64,000 bases of DNA from Amborella trichopoda (GCF_000471905.2 NW_006494943.1:1163605-1227604), one strand, 5' to 3'. Counted from the stretch's first letter, positions 32,411 through 43,874 are shown. The notes: a model not told the origin generated them from the letters alone. Translations and numbers: made by a program.

Positions 32411-32659
32411 TCTTAGTCCCAAAATCAAGGTACAAGTAAGGCAATTCAAAGGACATATTCAAGGGGAACTCGACGACCATTGTTAAAGAGATATTGGACA
32501 AAGGAAATTAGAGGATAATCGATATTTGGACCTCCCTGCCACCTGGATAAGCGAAAGATGATCAAATTCTTGCATAATCTTAAAGCAAAATGCTAAAAAA
32601 AAAAACACCACTGACTCTTCTCCTTCTCCTTCGTCATCTTCTTCAAAAACAAAGAAAAA

Positions 32660-32865
32660 TTTTCGTTGTGCTGAATATCCGAAAGGAATCCTAAGCGTTG
32701 GAAAAAAGGCAATCAGGCAGAACACCCGAAAGGGACCCCGATGCGATGAAAAAATAAATAATAACAAAAAATCCGCTAGGCATAATCTGAAAGGAACCCC
32801 CAAGCATTGGAAAAAAGGCTTCTAAGTTGAACACCTGAAAGGGACCCCGGGGTTGATGAAAAGAA
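32660..32865. repeat. Two tandem copies of a unit of about 125 bp
   Basis: Both copies carry CGAAAGGAATCC (or CTGAAAGGAACCC), then AAGCGTTGGAAAAAAGGC or a close variant, then CACCCGAAAGGGACCCCG or a close variant. They lie in the 3' half of the LTR element. Confidence 0.65.
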
Positions 32866-33465
32866 GAAGTTCTCTCCTTTCGTTTTATTCTCCAAAGTCT
32901 TTTCTCTCTAAACATCTTCTCTTCCATCTTCTTGATTCAGAATGGTGTCAAAACAAAAATCAATGAGCATTAACCTGATGGAACATTTTTAAGGACCTCG
33001 ATTATCTGGACTTCGAAAGGTGAATGGAGGACGAACGCATCCGAAAATCCAAAGAGATTCAAAATACCTAGAGGCAGTATCCTGTATTTTTAAAATTATG
33101 TTTTGCTCGAAAACTCCAGAGAACTCTCATTTGCATTAAAATACAAGAGCTGGGGTTGGAAGATAAAGAAATACTTGATGATTCATCATCCTGAAGATTC
33201 AAGTAAGGAGCCGACACGCTCATATAGGGTTCACCAAAAGGGTCACAAGTGGTTAAACTGTATGACCCACATTAAAAAAAAATTTTAAAAAAAAATTAAA
33301 AATTTAATTTTAAAACTTTTATTTTAAAAAAATGCTACTTAGTGGCACAAGCCTAAACCTCAAGTCAATTTTAAAAGAAAAATCTTTCATTTCAAAAAGA
33401 AAAAAAAAAAAAAAATTAAAGCTCCTTGGTGGCACGAGTCTAAACTGCCAACCACATTTCAGTTC

Positions 33466-33690
33466 AAAATGCCTAGCCCCGTATAACATAAAAGGTCAGG
33501 TGTATCCGCCTAACCCCGTATGACGTTAAAGGTCGAGTGTATTCGTTTAACCCAGTTTCACATTAAAGGTCGGGTGTATTCAGAAAATATCTAGCTCTGT
33601 ATGACATAAAAGGTCAGGTGTATCCGTCTAAGCCTGTGTATCCGTCTAGCCCCGTATGATATAAGGGATCGGGTTTATTTGTCCATCGCT
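33466..33690. repeat. About five tandem units of roughly 40 bp
   Basis: Each unit reads approximately CTAGCCCCGTATGACATAAA then AGGTCGGGTGTATCCGT. They lie upstream of the 3' LTR, a place where plant Gypsy elements often carry tandem repeats. Confidence 0.75.
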
Positions 33691-33724
33691 GCATGACGTT
33701 AAACTGTTTAGAGGGCTATATGGT

Positions 33725-33860
33725 TGCAAGAGCTAAAACTGCCAACTAAAAATTTGTTTTTCAAAATATCTTTCTCATTTCAAAATTTTGCAGGAGTTAA
33801 AACTTCTTGCTTAAAATTTGTTTTTCAAAATATCTTTCTCATTTCAAAATTTATATCATA
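33725..33860. repeat. Direct duplication, about 65-bp unit
   Basis: The block AAAATTTGTTTTTCAAAATA followed by TCTTTCTCATTTCAAAATTT occurs twice in a row inside the LTR element. Confidence 0.8.
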
Positions 33861-34414
33861 TGTCTCGTGTTTTCAAACAAATTTAATTTCTTTGTTAAAA
33901 TTGCGACCTATCCAAATCTCCGGGTTCTATTTCAAAATTCACCCATTTTTTCAAAATTCACCCATTGTTTTCAAAATTTCTAAAAAGACTTATGAAGGCG
34001 CTTGGACACCCGTATATGATGATTACCGCATTGTCGCCTCAGCTCTCTCTTCGAAATGGACCAGACAAACATTTTCTTAAACAAGTAAAATTCATAGAAG
34101 ACCTTAGGAAACCCTAAGGAAATCAAAGAAAATGTCAGTTTCAAGAATTTAAAAGTGAAAACCTCTAAAGTTAAGGGACATGGCCAGAAAATCTACTTGA
34201 GTTCCAAGCTTGTGTAAATCATTGGAACATCTCAAGCCGAAAACCCTAGGATGAAAATGCCCTAGGTGGGGTGAGTGATGAGCTCATTGTCTTGGAGGGA
34301 ACTTTGGTGTGCCCTCTGATCGCGTTACATCAGATAAATCAAAATATCAGCAGTGTCTACTTCTTTGACACTTACCTGTCCCTCGAAGGATGGGGAGGGC
34401 CAAAGAAGAGCAAT

Positions 34415-35321
34415 TGTAAACAACCCATTTTTAAAACTAGAAAATTTTTTGATATTCTTGAAACCTTAGGACCACTCTATCCCAGTGAACCGCCAAACCA
34501 TAGTCCGTGATCCCTATCCTAGGATCCAGAATCCTACAGGACTATTGTTTTAGTTATAAATCAAAGAAAAATAGCAAGACAACTTATTTTTACCTGATTT
34601 TTCATAGGCAATATCACAAAAATGTGTGAATTACCCTAGAATATGAAACTGTTAATTTTGGTTAGATTTGGGCTCCCTTTGACCCCCAAAATAGAAATGT
34701 AGCTTACAAATTTGCTTGAAATTGGTATATATCTATTATGGTACAATGTAAGTCTTTATATAAGTACATTTTGTGACCCATTTAGGGTTGGACTTTGTTA
34801 ACCTGTAGGCGAGGAAATATGAGAGATATAGAGCGAGCCAAGAGAGAAAACCTAGATTTAGAGAAGCAACCTTAAGCCCTACCACCCCCTCTGACACCAA
34901 TTTTTAGCCTAGATCAGCAAAACTCTAGCTCAACCAAGCCAAGGTTTGGTCAAGTTTAAAGAGAGAACAACATAGGACATACGTATACAACTGTGGTTCT
35001 GATATGGGCAAGACCTCGAAGCCACGGGTGCCCCGAGTCAACTGGCTCGGCCAGGTATTTTCCTCATCATCTATTTTCTCTTATTGTTTTATTTATTTTG
35101 TTAGATTCATGATTTTATTCATGTTTTTATTCAATCTTTCGTGTTTTTTGGTTCGATGCTAGCTTTGCAACTGATCTGAGAGCGGATCTATTCATTTTTT
35201 AATAGATCTGGCATCAGATCGGAATTTGATTTTCACCACTCTCTATCACTTGTAAAATCAGTTTGTGGTACGAATCAAAGGCATCTTCCTTTGAAGATCT
35301 CTCTGATTTGCATCGTAAACA
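34415..35321 (+). repeat. 3' LTR of the Gypsy-like element
   Basis: It begins TGTAAACAACCC and ends CATCGTAAACA, and is followed by the second copy of the CCTTT target duplication. It is the partner of 24050-24939. Confidence 0.92.
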
Positions 35322-37545
35322 CCTTTGTCAACATATTTATATATATTAATGGTTGAAAGCTTTAGTGTGATGTTGAAGTCAGTGGCAGATAAAAGTTTAA
35401 TTAATGGAATTAACATTGGTAAAAATGGGTTGAAAATATCACATCTTCTTTACATTGATCGTTTCATTGTTTTTGCAACCCTAAAGAGAGGAAAATTAGG
35501 CCTTTATGGGTGTTCCTAAAATGATGGAGTTAGCTACGGGATTGAAAGTTAACTTGGGCAAAACGGCTCTGATTGGAATTGGCTGTGAGGAAAACAGTTG
35601 ACTTGATTGGCTAATATTATTGGATGTGAAGTCAATAAGTTGTCTAGTAAATACCTTCTAATTTTTCTGGTTGTTGGAAATCCTTCGAGATGGATTTGGG
35701 ATGCAATTGTTGAAAGATTTTATAAAAAAAAAACGGATTTACAAAAATCCAAATTATTATCTTTTGGGAGAAGAACACTTTAATAAAATCACCTTTATCT
35801 AATTTTCCAATTTACTTAATGTCTGTCTTTCGAAAGCCAAAAGCAGTTGTAAAATGGTTAGAAGATATAATGTGAGCTTTTCTTTGGGGGGAAGTGGGAG
35901 AGAGAAAAAATATAAAGCTTGTAAGGCGGGATAAGGTTTGTGCTTCCATAAAGGATGGGGAACTAGGTCTCAAGAGTTTGGGGATGATGAATACAAGTCT
36001 ACTTACAAAATGGTGGTGGCAATTTCATTCACAACAGAAATCCTTATGGTGTGATGTGCTCTTAAAAAAATGCGTAATGGATGTCTGCTTTGGTGTTCCA
36101 AAAGATCTAAAGTATCCATGTCCAGTATATGGAGATGAATTGACTTTTGCAAGCCGTTATATATTCGCCGTTGTCGTAGATTTGTGGGCAAAGGATATCA
36201 AACCCTTTTTTGGTTTGATAAGTGGTAAGCAGACTACGCCCTTCGATATTTGTTCCCCGAGTTTTTCTCTAAAACGCTAAACCCATTGGACTCTGTGAAT
36301 GAATTGAGAGGGGATGGTGTTTCTAATAATTCTTGGTCTATTGTGTTCTGGTATAGGAGGGTGTCTGACTCTTTTGCAGCTGAGTTCCAAAATCTCTTGG
36401 AACTTTTACGGACCTTCTTCTATGCACCAAAGGTATCTTCTTATCTGGGATCTGAATCCTCATGGTGATTTTTCAGTGGTTAGTTTACCGCCTCCTTTAT
36501 GATGATAGCTACAGAGATAAACCTTCGCAAAATTTGGAGTCTCTATATCCCTCTGAAAGTTCGTATGTTTTGTGGATCTTGTGCCAAAAGAAGATTCCTA
36601 ATGTAGAAAATCTTTGCAAAAGAGGGTTTGCTTTAACCAATGGATGCCTTCTGTGCTTGCAAAATGACAAAACTATGGATCATCTTTGCTACAATACCCG
36701 TTTTCCAAAAAAGTTTGGAACAGCGGTATAGGTTTGAGTCAACTTTGTATCCACCTCCCTCAATCAATGAATGTCCTTCTTCAACAATGGATGCACCCAA
36801 GAATTCCAAAGATTGGTTCTATTTTCTATGGCGGTCTATATGGACTAGCATATTGTGAAATATTTGAAGAGAACGTAATAGAAGAGCCATTGAAGGAGTG
36901 TGTATCGATGTAGATGTTCTGAAATCAAATATATGTGTGATGGCGATAGACTAGTTTTCGGTGCACAAAGATTGTAGTGGTGTTCCCAAAAGTTAGGTCG
37001 TCCAAAATCTCTTGGAAGTGGCAAAGCTTAAAAATTATTTCACTAGGATTCATATAAACTGAAGACCACCTTCTTTGGAATGTCTAAAACTCAATTTTGA
37101 TAGTTCTTTGGGTAACTTAGGGCCAGCTGGCTTTAGTGATTTAATCTGAGATTATAATGGACAAGTTACAAAGACTTTTCAGGTCATGTCATATCACGAC
37201 AATAAATGAGGCTAAATCAAATGGTTTATTAGAGGGCCTTAAATTGCTCATGGATATGGATGGTCATAAGGTTATTGAAGGAGACTCTGCAAATGTTATT
37301 TCATGGGCATGAAGAGAGGTGAAACCACCGTGGCAACTAAGAGGTTTTTTTTTAATGAAATTCATTCTCTCTTACTTATTTCTTCTTTTGAATTGTTATA
37401 CTGTTATAGAGAAAAAAACTCTAAGGCTAATGTACTTGCCAAAGGGAGAGTTCACCAACCATCGTTGGTGATCTCATCGCTTCTATAATCTCTCAGTGTA
37501 CTTATCTTTGAGGCAATAAAATTCATTGTTAATATTAAAAAAAAA
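35322..37545 (+). mobile_element. LINE 1, 3' piece: RT end, zf-RVT, RNase H and poly-A tail
   Basis: This continues the LINE broken at 24049. The reverse-transcriptase part includes MVESFSVMLKSVADKSLING and KISHLLYIDRFIVF, where the catalytic Asp pair (normally xADD) has decayed to IDRF. A zf-RVT block lies at about 36540-36720 (PLKVRMFCWILCQKK type, with CLLCLQNDKTMDHL). An RNase H-like block near 37080-37480 begins LNFDSSLGNLGPAGFSDLI. A nine-A tail at 37537-37545 marks the 3' end. Several frame breaks make it dead. A C-terminal RNase H is known from plant L1-clade LINEs. Confidence 0.85.
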
Positions 37546-37986
37546 GAGAGGGAAGTATTCACAAGGGAGATGAAGTTGAAGGTCAAACAAGATAAGTAAT
37601 TGAGAGATAAAATTAATGGTTTTAACGAGTATGGAAGAGAGGGTTTCGGTGGTTGATAAATAAGTAAAGAAATAGCCATGTTCAATGCACCAATGGCTAT
37701 GTATGAAGAGAGGTATTTGTACGTAGGAAAAAGAAATGAAGAGAGGTATTTGTACGTAGGCAAAAAAAAAACTTTACTTGGGTTGAATATCGACTTCAAG
37801 ATGGAAGGCTAAGAGGATCGGAGATGCTATGATACTATGAAAGAATTTAATAGAGGAAAAGGAACTTTTGAAAAGATAATTGTGCCTCCGCAAAATGGCG
37901 GTTTTTTCATTACTGTATATATACTAGTAATACAATGGTAAATGAGTGTAACTCATGTACAATTTACATTGTCAGCACCTTTTTAT
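37546..37986. other. Spacer between the two LINE 3' ends
   Basis: I see no gene. A local direct repeat (GAAGAGAGGTATTTGTACGT) occurs twice at about 37704-37760. The opposite poly-A tails of LINE 1 and LINE 2 flank this 440-bp stretch. Confidence 0.6.
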
Positions 37987-37987
37987 G

Positions 37988-40900
37988 TATTTTTTTTTTG
38001 GGTGAGTCAATGGGGGAGAAGGTTCCCTACCCGTTTTTCATTAATAAGTAAGAAATATAAAGTTTACAACTCATTACTGTAAAACCCTAGAATAGGGCAC
38101 CTGTGCCAAATCATGAGTTAAAGCAAGGCAAATAAAATTCATCGCACGAGAACGCCAAACAGTAGCTCTTTGATAAGATGTAGTCCTCTTTGCAAGAATA
38201 TCATTCGTGATATTAGCTTCACAAAATATGTGGGAAATTGACCACCCACGCTTAGAGAGACGTTGTTGACAATTTACTGCCACCGTATGTAACTTCTATA
38301 GAGGTCGTCAGCATTTATGAATGACATTAACGAGCAATGCTGGGTCACTTTCAATCTGAATAAGGTAGCACTGTAACTTATCAGCTAGGATTAATCCTTC
38401 TTCCAAAGCGCAAAAATTCTGTTTAATTATTAAAGACGATTCCAAAAGGTTTGGAAAATGCTACAATAAAAGCACTATCAGAGTTCCTAATAACACCACC
38501 CCCCCTTCTTGGCCTGGTTTATGCAAGGAAGCCCCATCAATGTTTATCGTGAAGTGATTAGGGCTAGAAAATGATCATGCCACAGGAATTAGTAATTCTA
38601 TCCCTCAGTTGATACCAGTATTTGAAAATTCGGCAAGTCGTCTGATTCGACTTGAGAAAAGTCAGCGAGTCGTCCGGTTCTACTCGGGAATCGGCACCCC
38701 CGTGCCTGTTCCAACAAAATACATAGAACTGCCCGTGTCTAAAGAGAACCAGGAGGTTCTAAACAGTGAACCGCCCGATGACATCATAAACCGGTGGTTC
38801 TAACATCACCCAATCTTTGATTCTACACATGGCACAATCTCGCACCCGCGGTGTCACAATCACACGTTGTACCTCACACATTGGGCTGCCTCAGCAGCTT
38901 CACGCGTGTACTTTACACGTTATTACATTGTTATTTATAAAGGAAAGTTCAATACCGATCCTTTGATGTAGGAGAATTCCCACAAACATCCTTAAATGAA
39001 GATTGAATTTGAATCTGTACTATTAATGGGAAACATGATATCACATGCAGTGAGGTGGTGTTTATGGTTATCACGTCCAATTTCTTCCTTGACCTCCCGA
39101 GGTCGAATCCTCCTTCCTTGGGTGCTATGTATTTCTTTTGTTGTAATTTCTTCCTTGATGTCCCAAGTGCTATAAATTATTTTTTGTTGTAAATAATATA
39201 TAACGGCGTAAACAAAAAATGAAAAATAAAAAGTTTATTCTATTTCAAATCTCTCTATTTCTACTAACAATCTCTTTTACTAAATTTATTCTAGAAACCT
39301 AAAAAATTAAATTTTTGAAAAATTAAAGTGTTATTTTGAAAATCGGTACGCATTTTAATAATTTCTACATTGATAACCAAATATTTTACTTTATTTATTA
39401 ATTTTTACATTATAAATTATGTAATGTACTAGTTTTCTTATGGTTGTTAATGATACATTTTAAATTAGATAATATTATAAAATATTTTGGAATTGTTATT
39501 ATTTATATAATAAAATAATTATAAAATGTAAACCAAAAATTTAAATTTTAGTATATAATATTATAGTCAGTTAGGTTGTAATAATTTTGGATTATAGTAA
39601 GTTAGGTTATAATAATTTGGTTTTTTTTAGCGGATTAGTGTTTTCCTCCAATTCGAGATTTTAGTGGCCATTTTTTCATCGATTTAGTCTACTTTTTATT
39701 GTAGTCCATGTATAATTATATACTTTATTCATGATAATTCTATGATTTTTCTTTTATGTGAGGTAAATTAATGGTTAGCATAAGTTTATATAGGGAAAGA
39801 ACATCTCAATATTCACAAATTGATGAAAAAAATGAAAGTTAATATTGTAGTACCCTCATTTCTTATTGGATTCTTAAAAGACAACATTTATAATGAATTT
39901 TAATAATTTTTCTAGATTTTTTTTAAAGCTTAATCCGACCGCTTCGGCCGATTCTTAATCCGGATCACCGATTCACAGATCTAGATGGGTTTTTAGAGTG
40001 CCCGATCCGGGGAACCAATCCATTTTTTAAATCACTGATTGATACCATTTGAACTGTAAGTTATCAATGATCACCTTTTCTGACAAATGGAATGTCCAGG
40101 ATTTAGCATCAGCTAACTCTCAAACATGACAAATGTTATGTCTGACAGATTGCTCCCTTCTGGTCAACCTATCCTAGAACACTCTGGTTGCATTCCGCCC
40201 ATAAGAACCATATAGTTGTGAGGAATAAAGACGTCCAGATATTGAAAAAACCATTTGATTTGAATCTGAATGATAATCATTTTCTCAACATCATAAGAAT
40301 AGTACTGCCAGAGATGAAGCGCTTATAGCCAGGCAATCGACCTCTACATAATGTGCAAAAAGTCACAAAGAAATAATAGATGACATGAACTATCATCACT
40401 ATTTTTGCAAAAAGGGCATACAGGAAGAGCCATAGCAATCCCACACTGCTGCATGAGAGAAGTAGTAGGTAACCGATGATGGAGGGCCAACCAAAAAAAC
40501 CATTTCACTCGGGGGTGACATTTTGCTGACCACAAGGTTCTGAATATTGGCTGAGAAGTTCTCTTGTTACGAATATGCTCCCAAGCTTCTTTAACTGAGA
40601 ATAAACCACTCGCAAAATTAATCCACACCAAAAAATCCCTGTGGTTGTAGTGGAAGGATATTGTTATGAACCTCCTTCCATATCTGTGTCAAAATCCCTG
40701 ACGTAGGTAAGGGTAAGACCCAAGATTGAGTAACACCCGCAATATGATCAGAGACCTTTGGCATAGCAACCTCAAGTTCTTGATGAATAGTCGAACGTCG
40801 CATATTAATTTTTATGATAACCACGGGTTTGCCCAGAAGTTCTCAAGTCGACCATCACCAATAACCCATCAGACATTATCCTTCAAATGAGATAACCCGA

Positions 40901-41030
40901 ACCGAATACCCTTCCAAGCATAAGGTGAGTATCTTTTGTATTTAGTCTCCCATATGGAAGAATTCCTGAAGTAACGATGCTTGAAAGATTAAGCAAATAA
41001 GGATGAAGGATCTACCAATATTCTCCATGA
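37988..41030 (-). mobile_element. LINE 2, minus strand, split by hAT copy 3
   Basis: Read on the minus strand from about 41030: the end of the RT connection region (SPYAWKGIRFGLSHLKDN), a zf-RVT block at 40631-40344 (SVKEAWEHIR; CHPRVKWFFWLALHHRLPT; CPFCKNSDDSSCHLLF), then an RNase H-like domain at about 38600-38074 (NIDGASLHKPGQ; SISHIFCEANITNDILAKR). The poly-A tail corresponds to the T run at about 37988-37999. The hAT at 38616-40037 interrupts it between zf-RVT and RNase H. There are several frame breaks, and the 5' part is missing. Confidence 0.85.
38616..40037 (+). mobile_element. hAT-type DNA transposon, copy 3, inserted in LINE 2
   Basis: The left end is CAGTATTTGAAAATTCG, and the right end read inversely is CAGTGATTTAAAAAATGG. 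The flanking octamers GTTGATAC (38608-38615) and ATTGATAC (40038-40045) match at 7 of 8 positions, a clear hAT target duplication. The inside aligns with copy 1 over most of its length (for example GTTAGGTTGTAATAATTTTG and TTTTAAATTAGATAATATTA). There is no transposase frame. Confidence 0.9.
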
Positions 41031-41044
41031 CCTTTCTATGTGTT

Positions 41045-41855
41045 ACACATGTAATATACACATTCTTATCTTTGTCACATTTTTTTAGAGTTTCCTTGCA
41101 TGTGTTTGCACCATCGCTTTAACAGGGAAAATCAATATTTGCATTTCTAAGAACCAGGAGTGCTAGATTTTATTTCTATTATAAATAATCGTTCAACTTC
41201 TTATAAAATTCATTAAAATGAGAAGTATATAGTAAGATTATTCACTTTTGGTAAAAGGGCCTAACAATCATCTTTGAATGGATACAAAATTGGATGGTTG
41301 ATGTTACATTACAGAGCTTAAAGCCCAAAAGAAAAAAATTTAAACTTGTTGATACATTACAAGCTGTCAAATTTCACATCCAATGACTAGAAGTAATTAT
41401 GGCTTCTTGTACCATAAATAAAACAGTCTTATAATATGCACGCCCTCTTTATAAAACAAGCTTGAGAAGGTTGGTTCATAGTTCCCAAGAAAATGGACGA
41501 AACAAAAAATGGTGTAGTCCAAAGCTAGAATATGGTTTACTCGAAAATTGATCAAAGCAATATTTGACCCGTTAGAGCAACCAATATTGACCGATCATAC
41601 TAGTTAAACAATATTGACATTTTTAATTAGATCTTTTATATATTTTAACTATTGTTTATATTTTTTATTTTTAAAAATATGATTTAACTAGTTCAGCTAC
41701 TACCAAACTCGTTTAGACCGACCATATCTCATTATTCGAGTAGCCGGTCATTTCGTAATAACATTGGATTGATTACTTCAATTTATTTTTGAGGGACAAA
41801 TTTAGAGGGTATCACAAATTGTGAGGATGGACAATAGGTTCCAGGAATGTTGCCT
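41045..41855. other. Unassigned intergenic DNA
   Basis: I see no gene or defined element here. The DNA is AT-rich and of mixed repeat character. Confidence 0.4.
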
Positions 41856-41859
41856 ACCT

Positions 41860-42350
41860 TAGTGTCAGTGGGGTATTTTTATGAACTTCGTTTTAAAGAT
41901 TTTAGAAAGGTTTCTATACTTCTCGAACTATATGGAAGATACACACTTTTCTTCCCAATTGAGCTGTCCAATTTTGATCATGTGAGCCAATGACCGTTTG
42001 ATCAAGATGTGATGCTTTAGATTATTTTATTTTCAAATTTTTTCTACAAATTATATAAATATAAAATTGGGTACGTGTTATCTTCTCAATTGGGCGTACA
42101 TAAAAAATATTAAAACATATTTCGTTAAAATAAAATAACTAAAATATCCTTTAAGTTTTTAAGGGGCATTTTGGTTATTTTATTTTATTAAAAATATTTT
42201 TTTCTATTTTTGCATGTGCGAGTTTAGGAGAGGAGTGGATGCTCAAAATATGATGTTAAAATATTGTAGAAATTTTTTTTTTAAAAAAAAAAATGTAGAA
42301 ACATGATAATGTGATCGGGACTATCTATTGAGGTTTATCAGTTGGAATGA
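41860..42350. mobile_element. MITE family C, copy 2 (eroded)
   Basis: It shares with copy 1 the words ACGTGTTATCTTCTCAATTG or a close variant, ATAAAAAATATTAA and GAGGAGTGGA, plus a central hairpin (AACTAAAATATCCTTTA paired with TAAGGGGCATTTTGGTT). The outer ends are decayed, so the limits are approximate. hAT copy 4 begins just to its right. Confidence 0.65.
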
Positions 42351-42549
42351 GACCTACTTACACTTGTATGTAGTGTTTAAAAAAACGCCGAGTCGAACCG
42401 GACTCGCCTGGTTCGACTCGAGAATCGCCATGGACGGATCGAATCGGTGAAAAAAACGGGAATCGTCCGGTTCTAGAGAGAACCGGACGATTCTGCACAG
42501 TGACTCGCCTATTCACTGTACGGAATCGGCGAGTCCCGTACGGAAAAAT

Positions 42550-43199
42550 AGAATTTTTTTTTTTTTGTAATCCATGATAGAATTTTTTGTAANNNNNNNN
42601 NNNNNNNNNNNNNNNNNNNNNNNNNNNNNNNNNNNNNNNNNNNNNNNNNNNNNNNNNNNNNNNNNNNNNNNNNNNNNNNNNNNNNNNNNNNNNNNNNNNN
42701 NNCGAAATGTTTGTTTTTTTTCTTGTAATCCATGATCGTAATTTTTGTTTTTTTTTTTGTAACCCATGATAGAATTTTTGTAATCCATGATTGAATTTTT
42801 GTAATCCATGATCGAATTGTTTTTTCTTTTTTGTAATCCACGATGGAATTTTTGTTTTTTATGTTTTTTTTTTTTGTAATCCATGATCGAATTTTATGTA
42901 ATCCATGATCGAATTTTTTGTAATCCATGATCAAATTTTTTGTAATCCATGATCGAATTTTTTGTAATCCATGATTGAATTTTTTGAAAATTTGTGATTT
43001 TTTTTTTATAATCCATGATTGAATTTTTTTTTGTAATCCATGATAGAATTTTTTGAAAATTTGTGATTTTTGTTTTTTTAATCCATGATCGAATTTTTTT
43101 TTGTAATCCATAATAGAATTTTTTGAAAATTTGTGATTTTTTTTTTTTAATCCATGATCGATTTTTTTGAAAATTAGTTAATTTTTTTTTTGAATCCAT
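42550..43199. repeat. AT-rich minisatellite, 22-bp unit, in hAT copy 4
   Basis: About 16 visible units of GTAATCCATGATCGAATTTT type lie either side of an assembly gap. In the right half, pairs of units plus GAAAATTTGTGATTTTTT form a higher-order unit of about 68 bp, repeated roughly three times. The long minus-strand open frames here (MDYKK, HGLQK, SWITK) are simply the repeat translated. Confidence 0.9.
42593..42702. other. Assembly gap (110 N) inside the minisatellite
   Basis: This is a run of N within the 22-bp repeat array, probably a place where the assembly could not resolve the repeat number. Confidence 0.99.
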
Positions 43200-43496
43200 A
43201 TTATTCAAAGAGAAAATGAGAGATATGATGATTCTGAGGCCACCCTATCCCAGCCATATTATTCACATATCGAGTCCCAACAGCAACATTGTAGGGATGA
43301 GCACGACAGTGTAGGTGAGCATGAAGGATGGACAAGCTTCGGGGATTTTGGATTAGGAACACAACAAAACACTAACACTCAGGGATTTGGGAATAGTCAG
43401 ACGCCTGCTAATACCGATGATTCGTTTTTAGATCGAATCAATGAATTGTTAAACAAATTCAATCAATGGCACCAGCGTGACCAAGAAGAACAATAA
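43200..43496 (+). pseudogene. C-terminal tail of a probable hAT transposase
   Basis: An uninterrupted frame of 98 codons ends at TAA 43494-43496. It is hydrophilic and Gln/Asp/Glu-rich: RENERYDDSEATLSQPYYSH near its start, then GWTSFGDFGLGTQQNTNTQG, and an amphipathic end DRINELLNKFNQWHQRDQ. Plant hAT transposases end in such a low-complexity tail after the dimerisation domain. The catalytic parts are absent, and the frame has no start codon of its own. Assignment rests mainly on its position in a hAT element with 8-bp target duplications. Confidence 0.55.
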
Positions 43497-43874
43497 CGTC
43501 GTCTATCATTTATTTTTAGATCATATGTTACTAATTTTATGCTTTATTGTAGTCCATGTATGTTGATATACTTATTCCATGATAATTCTATGTTTATCCT
43601 TTTGTGTGATGTAAATTAAATGCTGAATGGAGGTTCATGCAGAGAAAGAACATATCAATATTCGCATATTCATTCAAAAACATGAAAACTCTTAATGGAA
43701 TACCCTCATTTCTTATTGAATTCCTAAAAAACAATATTTATAATGAATTTTAATAATTTTTTTCTGATTTTTTTAAGTTTTATTCTGACCGATTCACCCG
43801 ATTCTCGATTCGAATCGATTTTTTGGGTGTCCGATCTGGGTCATCGATCCGTTTTTTAAACCATTGCTTGTGTG

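Larger units (their letters stand above)
24050..35321 (+). mobile_element. Gypsy-like LTR retrotransposon inserted in LINE 1 (fossil)
   Basis: This is an 11.3-kb element, or about 9.0 kb without the hAT inside it. The LTRs are 24050-24939 and 34415-35321. The target duplication CCTTT is exact (24045-24049 and 35322-35326). The primer-binding site reads TTTGGCGCCCACCGTGGGGC (24941-24960), a form I associate with plant Ty3/Gypsy elements. A polypurine tract (GGATGGGGAGGGCCAAAGAA) precedes the 3' LTR. The interior has an AT-rich leader, tandem repeats and gag-like coding stretches split by the hAT at 29219-31489. I cannot recognise protease, reverse transcriptase, RNase H or integrase, so it looks non-autonomous. 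The coding part is broken, and the LTRs differ at many positions, so the insertion is old. Confidence 0.9.
42371..43866 (+). mobile_element. hAT-type DNA transposon, copy 4, retaining a transposase tail
   Basis: The left end is TAGTGTTTAAAAAAACG, and the right end read inversely is CAATGGTTTAAAAAACGG. The flanking octamers CTTGTATG (42363-42370) and CTTGTGTG (43867-43874) match at 7 of 8. Unlike copies 1 and 3 it keeps a coding tail at 43200-43496, and its centre is replaced or swollen by a minisatellite. It is thus a deletion derivative of the autonomous parent of this family. Confidence 0.9.

Noticed and set aside
42550-43199. CRISPR-like pattern of regularly spaced short repeats
   Set aside because: The spacers are themselves repeat variants, the DNA is from a plant nucleus, and there are no cas genes. 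It is a minisatellite.
42509-43208. Minus-strand frames of up to 200 codons rich in MDYKK, HGLQK and SWITK
   Set aside because: They are the 22-bp minisatellite translated, and some cross an assembly gap.
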